The translations under genes were made by a program, and so were the position numbers. Shown in pieces: positions 54,079 to 61,936 of a DNA stretch of 64,000 nucleotides (positions are counted from its first letter, which is position 1; every line of letters begins with the position of its first letter). This DNA is from Candidatus Bathyarchaeota archaeon. Its GTDB lineage: Archaea; Thermoproteota; Bathyarchaeia; Bathyarchaeales; Bathycorpusculaceae. The notes under the pieces are model-generated. The model was not told the DNA's origin, searched no databases, and was given only the letters and a program-made list of their open reading frames with translations. Location: positions 62,001 through 126,000 of the forward strand of contig JAMDCQ010000003.1 of assembly GCA_023488905.1 (NCBI GenBank). The letters are read 5' to 3'.

Positions 54079-55287
54079 TTGAGGACAAAAATTTTAGGTG
54101 CATCATTGGTTTTTGGCCTTCTGATCTCAATAACTACTGGGTTAATACTTGTAGAAAACGCAGAGGCAAACCCCTACACACAACTGCATTTGCCTAAAAT
54201 AACCATCAACAACGACGGCAGCGTCACGCCTCAAACGTCCTACATAAACCGCACAGGAAACACCTATACACTTACAGCAGACATTATACTGGAGTATTCA
54301 GTCGAAATTTTGTGCAGTAACATAGTTTTCGACGGGGCAGACCACGTGGTGAACGTTGCAGTAGAAAAAGCGGAAAGTATCGATGGATACCCAGCGTATT
54401 ACATGGATGTAGGTGTAAACGTGGTAGATGCACATGATGTGGTAGTAAAAAATGTTGAGGTATTCGCCAACAACGTTAACACAATCAATCTTCAATTCAG
54501 TTCTAATTGCCAAATCGTCAATGTCACAACGGATAAAGACATCCGCGTACTAGGCGACTATAACACAATAACTCAAAGCAACGCTGGCATAGCAATTTCT
54601 CAAGGGAACAATAACCTGATAACAAAAAATAACATAACAGGAGTCTTCGTCGGCTCAGATTCTATTGGTAACAGGTTTTACCAGAACAATTTTTACCTGA
54701 CGGATTACCCAGAATTCTTTTCAAGCAGCGTCTGGGATAATGGAGCCGTCGGCAACTACTGGGCTAACTATTCGATAAAGTACCCTGACGTTTTAGAAGT
54801 TGACAAAACTGGAATCGGCGACACACCTTACACAATAACAAGGGGAGGGTACACAACCAAAGAATATCCCAACGTCGTAAGCATCGACCATTACCCGCTC
54901 ATGTATCCATGGGGAACCCCAGAAGTCACGTTGCTAAACATACAAAACCAATCCTACTCAGGGAGCGTTTCACTGAACTTTTCGTTAAGCAAACCAGCGC
55001 AATGGATAAAGTACAGTGTAGATGGCGGCGAAAACGTAACTATCACGGGGAACTCTACGCTGGAAGGTTTGGCAGTGGGGCTTCATAATGTTACTGTTTA
55101 TGCCTGTGACGTATTTGGGGAAGTCGGAGCTGAAACGGCAGAATTCACTGTCGACCAAGCTCTTGTCTGGCCAGTTGCCGCGATTTCGGTTGCAGCAATC
55201 GGCTTAACTGTAGCGGCGATTATGTCTTGGAAACGAGTCAAGAAAAATAGGTTACTCTTCTTCTTGCGCCATAGGTTCCTGCGGTGA
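54079..55287 (+). CDS. Secreted right-handed beta-helix surface protein
   Basis: 402 residues, TTG start. Signal peptide (about 5-29), then a NosD/PbH1-like parallel beta-helix (about 60-225; repeats such as NNLITKNNITGVFVGSDSIG and NRFYQNNFYLTD). An Ig-like domain follows (about 285-355), then a membrane helix (about 360-380) and a basic tail. It is probably a cell-surface carbohydrate-binding or structural protein. The end overlaps the convergent KITE gene by 36 nt. Confidence 0.75.
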   Translation: MRTKILGASLVFGLLISITTGLILVENAEANPYTQLHLPKITINNDGSVTPQTSYINRTGNTYTLTADIILEYSVEILCSNIVFDGADHVVNVAVEKAESIDGYPAYYMDVGVNVVDAHDVVVKNVEVFANNVNTINLQFSSNCQIVNVTTDKDIRVLGDYNTITQSNAGIAISQGNNNLITKNNITGVFVGSDSIGNRFYQNNFYLTDYPEFFSSSVWDNGAVGNYWANYSIKYPDVLEVDKTGIGDTPYTITRGGYTTKEYPNVVSIDHYPLMYPWGTPEVTLLNIQNQSYSGSVSLNFSLSKPAQWIKYSVDGGENVTITGNSTLEGLAVGLHNVTVYACDVFGEVGAETAEFTVDQALVWPVAAISVAAIGLTVAAIMSWKRVKKNRLLFFLRHRFLR

Positions 55288-55869
55288 TTGTACCTCAGTG
55301 GTTTCGGCTTTCTGTTTCTCCGCTGACAACAACATATCAATTAGCTTCTTTTGGTCTACTTCTGCGCGTGTGCGCCAATCCAAGAACAGCAGGCCCTTCT
55401 CATCTTGCGACAGGTAGCCGTGGCGGATGTAGCGGTCGAGGTTTAAGCCGACTTTCCAGTTGGCGATTTTTTCGCCCAGCAGCTTTTCGACGTCTTTGCG
55501 TGTGGCTTGCCCCTTGTTGCTGATTATGTAGCTTATGGTTATGGCTAAGCCCGCAAGGTCATCTACGCGCCAACCCATCAACTTGTCTTTGGTTACGACA
55601 TCGCGGAGCGCTACAAAGAAGCGGGCTTTGTCGAGTTCCTCAACGGTGGGTTTCTCAGGCGTCTTCTCCTCTTCGAAGACAGTTTTGACCTGCATATCCA
55701 GCGGCTTCAAATAATCATCCAAAACATCCAGCACCTTGGGGTAATCTGCGCCCAGCGCCTTGTGGAGTTCCCAACCTTTCACGCCGGGTTTAGCGTGGCG
55801 TTTGTAGAAGAGCATCTGGGTGGCTTTTTTGACTTTGGCGGCATAGAGGCCTTTGCGTTTTGCGCTCAT
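55252..55869 (-). CDS. KITE-type tandem winged-helix protein of an SMC complex
   Basis: 205 residues from the ATG at 55869, which overlaps the kleisin stop by 4 nt (ATGA). Two winged-helix units are visible: residues about 18-90 (GWELHKALGADYPKVLDVLD, then ARFFVALRD) and about 98-170 (DLAGLAITISYIISNKGQAT, RKDVEKLLGEKIANWK). This is the shape of ScpB/Nse1/Nse3 KITE proteins that bind kleisins. It ends in a charged tail. Context and fold support this; sequence identity to known KITEs is weak. Confidence 0.65.
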   Translation of the reverse strand: MSAKRKGLYAAKVKKATQMLFYKRHAKPGVKGWELHKALGADYPKVLDVLDDYLKPLDMQVKTVFEEEKTPEKPTVEELDKARFFVALRDVVTKDKLMGWRVDDLAGLAITISYIISNKGQATRKDVEKLLGEKIANWKVGLNLDRYIRHGYLSQDEKGLLFLDWRTRAEVDQKKLIDMLLSAEKQKAETTEVQSPQEPMAQEEE

Positions 55870-56684
55870 GGTTGTTTTCCCTGTTTCCATTTTTGCCAAT
55901 CTTCAACGGATACGGCGATGGGGACCGATGTGGACTGCACCGAGAGCGGCTCCTCGCGGCGCTTGATGTAGGGCAGGATGGTGACGGTTTCTTCTAAGCG
56001 GTCGATTTCCAGCGTCGCATAACCGTAAGTGACCAAGAAACTGGTGAGGAAAGCGCGTTGCACGGTTTCCTCGTAAGATTCTGCGCCGATGAAGTCCCAA
56101 TATGGGATTTTGCCAGTTGATGCGGCTTTCTGTTTGAGTTCAGCCCAGTAGCATTCGAGTTCTTCCCCGAATTCCCTGTTGCCCAGGACGCGGGCTTTAA
56201 CCATCTCTTCGCGGCTGACCATGCCCATTTCGACGGCGGAGACATCGATGTCTTTCCATCTGTCCCCCAGTGGAGCCAGCGCTTCCCAATATAGCAACCC
56301 CTGCGCGAGGCTGCTGAGGCTGAGCTGCTCAAACTCCACCAGCGGCGTCCATGCGGAGGCGAAGACTTCGACCATGCCTTCTTTGCTGGTTTGGCGAATT
56401 TTCTCTTCAAGCAGAAACGGGTCAGTGTAGAGCGAGGTGGAGCGCTGTTTTACCCATTCGCTCTGCATTTTGATGACTGAGGCGAGGTGGTGGAGCGCTT
56501 CAGCGTCCAGTCGGAGTTCGTCGGGGTGGTTCCAATGCGGGAAATACTGCTTTACGATGGCGATTATGTCGTCCACGTTCAAAGTGAATGGGTCTACTTG
56601 GCGGCTCTCGATGGCGACGCACATTTCGATGATTCGCTGTAAGCGTTCTTTGCCCAGTTTCTTCTCTTCAGCGTGCGGGGTCAT
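55866..56684 (-). CDS. Kleisin-like (ScpA-like) subunit
   Basis: 272 residues. The N-terminal part (about 29-95) fits the ScpA helical core: VDPFTLNVDDIIAIVKQYF, then LDAEALHHLASVIKMQSEWV. The C-terminus (about 205-240) has a winged helix (AFLTSFLVTYGYATLEIDRL) as kleisins do. Between them is a variable linker that could bind KITE proteins. It overlaps the SMC gene by 4 nt, so it is co-translated. It should bridge the head domains of the SMC dimer. Confidence 0.65.
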   Translation of the reverse strand: MTPHAEEKKLGKERLQRIIEMCVAIESRQVDPFTLNVDDIIAIVKQYFPHWNHPDELRLDAEALHHLASVIKMQSEWVKQRSTSLYTDPFLLEEKIRQTSKEGMVEVFASAWTPLVEFEQLSLSSLAQGLLYWEALAPLGDRWKDIDVSAVEMGMVSREEMVKARVLGNREFGEELECYWAELKQKAASTGKIPYWDFIGAESYEETVQRAFLTSFLVTYGYATLEIDRLEETVTILPYIKRREEPLSVQSTSVPIAVSVEDWQKWKQGKQP

Positions 56685-58600
56685 TTGGCTACCTCACGGA
56701 CTACGCTTTTGCCTTCGAGGTTCTGGACGGCTATGACGTTGGCGTCTTGCTGGGCGAAGGTGATTTGGCTCGGGGTGATAACGACGTACTGTGCTGCGGC
56801 GTCTTTTATCATGGCGACCAAGACTTTGGCGATCATTTCGCGGTTTTTGGGGTCCATGTGAATGTCGTATTCGTCTACTGCACGGAAGGGGCTACGCACA
56901 TGCTGCTGCAACGCCAAAAGGAAACCCATGGTTGCAGTGGTACGCTCGCCGCCGCTCTGCGTGTAAGCATCCAGCGCGACGGGTTTGCTGCCTTTGAAGC
57001 CCACATAAATCTCCAGCCCCGCCGTTTCAATGTCCTGTGGGTTGGAAAGCTGGACTTCGCCTGTTGCCAGCGTTTGGCTCATGATGCGCTGATACTCGGT
57101 GTTGACGCGGCTAAGAAGGTCCTCCATGACTGTACGCCAGGCTGCCAGGCGGGTTTTGACTTCTTCAAGGGTTTTCTCGCGGTTCTCGGCAACTAGCTGC
57201 GCTTTCTCTTTTAGCTCCAAATACAGCTTCGAGTAGGATTCATACTGCCGCTCAATCTCCTCCGAAACCGTTGCCAACGCGGCTAGGTGGCCGTCGGTTT
57301 GCCCCATCTCCTCCTGAATTTCCCCCGCGGATTTGAGGACGGCGATGCGTTCGCCTGACTCTTGCGCTTTGGCGAGGGCGGTGTTGAGGTTTTCTTGGGC
57401 TTCCTTGATGGTTTTCTCTATGTTTTCCTGTTCTTTGACGGCGCGGTCACGCTTAAAGTCAAGTAGTGCCAGAGTAACTCGTTTATCCAGTGCTTGGTTG
57501 GAGATTTTTTCGGTGGATTCTTCAAGTGTCTGCAGCTTAGCCTGATTGGCGCCTATTTGGGCGGTGGCTTTCTGGATTTGCTGCTGGGAGACGTCAAGCA
57601 TTTCTCTTAGGCTTTCGGTTCGGAGCAGCTTGAACTGGCTTTTGTCGGGGAGTGATTCGAGGATTTCAGCTTCACCCAAAAGCTGCTCAATCAACGACAG
57701 GGCGGATTGGTTCTGGGCGATTTTACGCTCCAAATCCAAACGCTCATCGAAAACGACTTTGATTTCGCCTCGGAGTCCCCTCTGCTGGCTCTGCTGCCCA
57801 TCCAACTCGCCGATAATCGCCTGCCGCTCGTCTTCGATTTTGCCCAGCACCTGCTGAGTCTTATTAAAATTGGCCTGCAACGCCTTCACGATGGCTTCGC
57901 GGCGTTCAACCTCAGCCCAAGCCAACTCCCGATCCAAAAACCGCCTCTTAAGCTGGAGCTGCTTTTTCTCTTGGAACTTCTCGTACTGCTCCCGCCAATA
58001 ATTCAGCGTCTGCTGCGCCTGCTCAAGGAGCTTGCCCACCGATTCCTCCTGGGTAAGGATGCGGGTGAGCTTGGTTTTGGCTTGCACCACATTGTTGCGG
58101 AATGGTTCGAGCCCGACGGCTTCTTCGACCATGCGGAGTTTGTCGAGGTTGCTGAGAACGGTGAACTGTTCAACCATGTTTTGGTGCATGATGATTAGCA
58201 TGTTGTCTGGGTCTACGCCGAATTTGCCCAGTAGCCGCTCGATGTCTTGTTTGGTGGCGACGCGGTTTTCGAGTTCAAAAAAGTATTTCCCGTCACGCCG
58301 CAGTACTCGGGTTAGGAAGAGTTGGTCTTTGTTGTATTTGGACTCGGGGCGTCGGTTGCCCTGTTTGCTGTTGTCCAAAATGAGGGTTACGCGGGCTTGG
58401 TCTTGTCCCCAGCGGATGAGGTCGCTGAGTTTTCGGCTGCGCTCGGTGCTGGTTTGCCCCAGCCCCACCGAAATCGCAAGCAACAGGGAGGATTTTCCCG
58501 CGCCATTTGGACCCCCAATTACGTTAACGCCCTGTTTGAAGGGAACGCGGGCGTATTCGTAGCTCATAAAGTTTTCAACGATAAGTTCCTGAATCAGCAT
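56681..58600 (-). CDS. Compact SMC5/6-like ATPase
   Basis: 639 residues from the ATG at 58600 (the TTG at 58627 is also possible). Walker A GPNGAGKS (30-37), Q-loop region IIMHQNMVEQF, then two coiled-coil arms (about 165-300 and 330-520) around a short linker near 300-330. The C-terminal head has the signature YTQSGGERTTATMG and Walker B PFRAVDEYDIHMDPKNR, close to the Smc5/6 form. There is no cysteine, so no Rad50 zinc hook, and no clear SMC hinge. Canonical SMCs have about 1,000-1,200 residues. Genes for kleisin and KITE follow with 4-nt overlaps. Confidence 0.85.
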   Translation of the reverse strand: MLIQELIVENFMSYEYARVPFKQGVNVIGGPNGAGKSSLLLAISVGLGQTSTERSRKLSDLIRWGQDQARVTLILDNSKQGNRRPESKYNKDQLFLTRVLRRDGKYFFELENRVATKQDIERLLGKFGVDPDNMLIIMHQNMVEQFTVLSNLDKLRMVEEAVGLEPFRNNVVQAKTKLTRILTQEESVGKLLEQAQQTLNYWREQYEKFQEKKQLQLKRRFLDRELAWAEVERREAIVKALQANFNKTQQVLGKIEDERQAIIGELDGQQSQQRGLRGEIKVVFDERLDLERKIAQNQSALSLIEQLLGEAEILESLPDKSQFKLLRTESLREMLDVSQQQIQKATAQIGANQAKLQTLEESTEKISNQALDKRVTLALLDFKRDRAVKEQENIEKTIKEAQENLNTALAKAQESGERIAVLKSAGEIQEEMGQTDGHLAALATVSEEIERQYESYSKLYLELKEKAQLVAENREKTLEEVKTRLAAWRTVMEDLLSRVNTEYQRIMSQTLATGEVQLSNPQDIETAGLEIYVGFKGSKPVALDAYTQSGGERTTATMGFLLALQQHVRSPFRAVDEYDIHMDPKNREMIAKVLVAMIKDAAAQYVVITPSQITFAQQDANVIAVQNLEGKSVVREVAK

Positions 58601-58848
58601 TAACTTTCTCTTCTCTTTAGAACGCAAAACTATGGATGGAGGGTATTATTAAAACAATTTGACAGGTTTGTGATGTTTTCTTCAGCCCTAAGAGGAGAAT
58701 GAATCATTTAGTCAGCGCCTGGTTTTTTAAGAAAACAATTAAGTAACAGATTATTTTTGGGTGCAATTCAGTTTTTGAACATCACTGCGTGGACATATAG
58801 CTGTTTTCGCCCTAAACATTTTTATGGATAAAGCAGCGGAATAGGATT

Positions 58849-59097
58849 ATGAAATTCGCTGAAATCGCCATCCTGCTCCGAGAAATCGTTGACAGATGCC
58901 CAGGGCTAGATGGAGCAACAATCACATTAATTCCCCAAAAAGCCATCTACCCTCACTACCAAGGATATCACATCAACATAAAAGCAAACTTTTCCAGAGA
59001 CACCATGGGTGGACTCCGAAAGATCGTGGAAGGACACGATTTGATGATGCAGATTAAAGCAGACGCCGTCGTCGTCTACGAATCCAGACCCACCTAA
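58849..59097 (+). CDS. Small conserved-type protein, unknown
   Basis: 82 residues with mixed strands and helices (FAEIAILLREIVDRCPGLDG, then INIKANFSRDTMGGLRKIVE). It is preceded by a TATA-like TTTTTATGGAT and leads into the R1 repeat. No family is recognised. Confidence 0.55.
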   Translation: MKFAEIAILLREIVDRCPGLDGATITLIPQKAIYPHYQGYHINIKANFSRDTMGGLRKIVEGHDLMMQIKADAVVVYESRPT

Positions 59098-59101
59098 CAA
59101 G

Positions 59102-59147
59102 CATATTTGGGGCATATTAGAAACTCGTTGCAGAAACTATAGAGGGG
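59102..59147 (+). repeat. R1-family 46-bp repeat, fourth copy
   Basis: Begins CATATTTGG, has a TATTAG core and ends ACTATAGAGGGG, the same plan as the three copies at 15309-15567. It is followed by a 12-bp G/C-rich palindrome-like GGGGCCCCGC. Confidence 0.7.
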
Positions 59148-59221
59148 TATGGGGCCCCGCTTATTGTTGCTACATTTTTGATACCACAAACCCTTATGAA
59201 AACCAGCAACGCCCAACTATC

Positions 59222-59458
59222 TTGGTGCAAAAAGTGTCTGAACCAGACTATCCGTACCCCAAAAAACCGCTCGAACCATCAAAAAGCAACGTTACAGCGC
59301 CGCCACCGATGCCACCCCCTGAACCCCCTACACTGCCGTCCCCGCCATACAACACCCTAAAGTTTGTGTGTTCAACCTGCGGCAAAGTCTTCAACACCAA
59401 AGAAGAATTGACTATGCATATGGAGACGGTGCATCAGAGCCCAAAAAATAAGCCCTGA
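59222..59458 (+). CDS. Small C2H2 zinc-finger protein
   Basis: 78 residues; TTG or GTG start. A Pro-rich N-terminus (about 25-42) precedes one classical C2H2 finger (FVCSTCGKVFNTKEELTMHM, then ETVH) at about 46-70. Single C2H2 fingers with this form occur in archaea and bind DNA or protein. No partner is clear. Confidence 0.75.
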   Translation: MVQKVSEPDYPYPKKPLEPSKSNVTAPPPMPPPEPPTLPSPPYNTLKFVCSTCGKVFNTKEELTMHMETVHQSPKNKP

Positions 59459-59474
59459 CCGCACCTTATAGCCA

Positions 59475-60968
59475 CTAAACGTGGGTCTTGAAAATCTGAG
59501 ACGAGGCAGCAAAGACGACCAGAGAGGCTATGATAAGAGCCCCCAGCGTCAGCCAGTCTTTTGTTTGAATCTGATTTACTTCAACAGCCGTCGGCGTAGA
59601 CGGAGGCATTACAGCATTTAGAGTTGGGGCAGGTGTTGGCGTGGGGTTAGCAGTTAGGGTTGAGGTGGGTTGAGGAGTTGATGTGGGAGTTGACGTGGGG
59701 GTAGCGGATGGTTGGGGAGTTGCTGTCGGAGTCGGGGTGGGGGTGGCTGAGGAAGAAGCAGCGGGTTGAGGTGTTGGAGGGGGCGCTTTCGGGGGTGCGT
59801 TACCGCCCAATGCGTAGATTTTGCCGTCGAAAGAGCCGATATAGACTGCGCCGTTGACAACTGTTGGCGATGAGAATAGAAAGCCGCCAGTCAAGTAAGA
59901 CCAAATCAGTGAGCCATTGTAAGCATCCAAAGCGAATACATAGCTGTCAGATGACCCAAAGTAGACAACACCGCCGGTTACTGCAGGCGACGAGTAGACA
60001 TAGCCAGTGTATTGTCGCGCTGAATAGGGGGAAGCGAAGAACCAAATCTGTGAGCCGCCAGCCGCATTTAGGGCATAGAAGCCGTTGCGTGTACCAACAT
60101 AAACTATGCCGTCGGACACAGCGGGAGAGCCGTCAGCGTGGTCACCGGCGCCAATGTTGGTGCTCCAAATTGTTGAGCCATCATTAGCGTTTATAGCGTA
60201 AACGATGCCATTGTCAGAATTGACGTATACGACGTCGTTTACGACTGAAGGAGATGCATAAACCGCTCCATCGCTGCGAAAAACCCAGTTGCATGCGCCG
60301 CTTGCTGCGTTTAAAGCGTAAACGTTGCTATCGTTTGAACCCACATAGACCACACCGTTCACTACTGCGGGAGATGAGAAGACAAAGCCCCCGGTACGGT
60401 AAGACCAAATCTGTCGCCCATTGGATGCATCTAGAGCGTAGACGTTCCCTGAATAGGAGCCTATGTAGACGACTCCATCCACGACTGCAGGGGAAGATTC
60501 GATACCGCTGTTGGTTGCATAACGCCAGATTAATGCGCCAGTTGTGGCGTTCACAGCATCAACGTAGCCGTTGCCGCCATCCCACAAGATACCAATGTAG
60601 ACAATGCCATCATAGACAGCTGGGGACGATTCGATTTGGCTGCGGCTGTTGTACTGCCAAATGCAGTTGCCTGTGGTGGCGTTTAGCGCGTAGAGGTAAC
60701 CGTTGTTTGAGGCATCATAGACGACACCGTTAACTACTGCGGCTGAGGAGCGGATTTTGTCGCCAGTGTTGTAGACCCAGAGTAAGCTACCGTTGGCGGG
60801 CGGGAAAGTGGAGGTCCCCGTGTGCTGCTGGTTTTGGCGGAACATAGGCCAATCACTTGAGTAAGATAGGTCGTTTGATGCCTTTGAGTCTCCGCAGATG
60901 TAGAAATTGAAAAATATTAAAGTAAAAGATAAAACAGCAACAACAACTAAGCCGCCATTATGTTTCAC
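59475..60968 (-). CDS. Secreted PQQ-like beta-propeller protein
   Basis: 497 residues. Signal segment (about 6-26); then about seven to eight repeats of the form SSPAVVxGVVYxGSxxxxVYALNAxxG (for example SSPAVVDGVVYIGS and NVYALDASNG), typical of PQQ-like/WD-like propellers. A Pro/Thr/Ser-rich stalk (about 400-460) and a membrane helix end the protein. The Cys/His ligands of quinoprotein dehydrogenases are not seen, so binding rather than catalysis is likely. The cell-surface site is clear. Confidence 0.8.
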   Translation of the reverse strand: MKHNGGLVVVAVLSFTLIFFNFYICGDSKASNDLSYSSDWPMFRQNQQHTGTSTFPPANGSLLWVYNTGDKIRSSAAVVNGVVYDASNNGYLYALNATTGNCIWQYNSRSQIESSPAVYDGIVYIGILWDGGNGYVDAVNATTGALIWRYATNSGIESSPAVVDGVVYIGSYSGNVYALDASNGRQIWSYRTGGFVFSSPAVVNGVVYVGSNDSNVYALNAASGACNWVFRSDGAVYASPSVVNDVVYVNSDNGIVYAINANDGSTIWSTNIGAGDHADGSPAVSDGIVYVGTRNGFYALNAAGGSQIWFFASPYSARQYTGYVYSSPAVTGGVVYFGSSDSYVFALDAYNGSLIWSYLTGGFLFSSPTVVNGAVYIGSFDGKIYALGGNAPPKAPPPTPQPAASSSATPTPTPTATPQPSATPTSTPTSTPQPTSTLTANPTPTPAPTLNAVMPPSTPTAVEVNQIQTKDWLTLGALIIASLVVFAASSQIFKTHV

Positions 60969-61028
60969 TCAATCTCACCAATAGCAAGCAAATAAAGTTT
61001 AAAATAAAAGACTTCTTGTACAGGTTTA

Positions 61029-61046
61029 TTGACTAAGCTTAGTCAA
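61029..61046. promoter_or_regulatory. Perfect 18-bp palindrome
   Basis: TTGACTAAGCTTAGTCAA lies between the PQQ-like gene and nusA. It is 61 bp upstream of the PQQ-like gene start and may be its operator. Confidence 0.55.
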
Positions 61047-61118
61047 GGTTTCTAAACAAGCCCCGCTGGAGCCAAAAAGTTCAGAAAGCAACCTGTGAAA
61101 GGGTAGAATTCACATTAT

Positions 61119-61141
61119 CGATGAACAGCAACGGTTCATCG
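61119..61141. terminator. Hairpin behind nusA
   Basis: CGATGAAC and GTTCATCG pair perfectly around a 7-nt loop. It starts 29 nt after the nusA stop (minus strand). It may end the rpoA-rpl30e-nusA transcript, though the U-run expected of archaeal terminators is not obvious. Confidence 0.4.
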
Positions 61142-61169
61142 CCTAGTCAGCCGACACTGCGGACTGAGC

Positions 61170-61621
61170 TTAGGTGATGCTTACGTTCTGGATGTCGAAG
61201 TATCGCTTTGCTAAAAAGCGCAAACGTTCTGCGTTCTTGCCGTTTTTACCTATTGCGACGCCCTTGTCTTTGGGGTTTACGGTGATGACTGCCATTTTTT
61301 TGCCGTCGGTGCGTTCGCTGACGCGGATTTCGCGGACTGTGGCTGGTTTGAGAGCGTTTTTCATGAATGTTACTGGGTCTTCGCTGTATTCGATGATTTC
61401 GTGTTTTTTGCCGGTCATGCGTTCGAGGGTGTGGATGTTGCGTCCGCCTTTGCCGATTGCTACGCCTACTTGGCCTTGGTTGACGATGAATATTGCTCGT
61501 TCTTGTTCTTCGTCGATGATGCAGTCTTTCACGCTGGCGCCGCTTATGCTTTCAAAGAGAGCTATGTAGCGCATTTCGTCGCAGGTGATTTTTATGCCAG
61601 TTGTGATTTTTTTTCCTCCAT
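61170..61621 (-). CDS. nusA: Archaeal NusA-type protein with two KH domains
   Basis: About 147 residues. Two KH GxxG loops are visible: VAIGKGGRNIHTLERMTGKK and VAIGKNGKNAERLRFLAKRY. This is the archaeal NusA, which has only the RNA-binding KH part. The reading frame from KITTGIKITCDEMRYIAL has no ATG, GTG or TTG after the upstream gene. An ATG at 61621 (MEEKK) would enter that frame only if the run of eight A at 61607-61614 were nine. Either a sequencing error, slippage, or a non-standard start (ATC after GGAGG) is involved. It follows rpl30e. Confidence 0.88.
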
Positions 61622-61630
61622 TATTTATTT

Positions 61631-61936
61631 TTATTGTTGATCGATTATCTTGAGAATTTCTGAATCCCCTGTTTCGCGAATGCACATTGCAGAGATAATG
61701 AAGAGTTTGCCGCAGACTTCCGCTAGATCCATTGAGCCACCTTTGTATGTTATCACGGGGACTTTAGAGATTTCTCCATAGTATTCGATTTGTTCTTTTA
61801 TGTCTTGTGGACAGTTTGAAGCTAAAACAATCATTTTAGCCTTGCCGGTTTTGGCGTTCTGCAATGCAACATTGGATCCAAAGGATACCTTACCTGTTTT
61901 CACTGCTGACGCTAATGCCTTATCTATGTCTATCAT
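61631..61936 (-). CDS. rpl30e: Large ribosomal subunit protein eL30
   Basis: 101 residues, the usual size. Recognisable eL30/L7Ae-like features: GKVSFGSNVALQNAKTGKAK, then IVLASNCP and IEYYGEISKVPVITYKG. The ATG overlaps the rpoA stop by 4 nt (ATGA), so it belongs to that operon, as in other archaea. It is a large-subunit protein of the archaeal and eukaryotic ribosome. Confidence 0.95.
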   Translation of the reverse strand: MIDIDKALASAVKTGKVSFGSNVALQNAKTGKAKMIVLASNCPQDIKEQIEYYGEISKVPVITYKGGSMDLAEVCGKLFIISAMCIRETGDSEILKIIDQQ

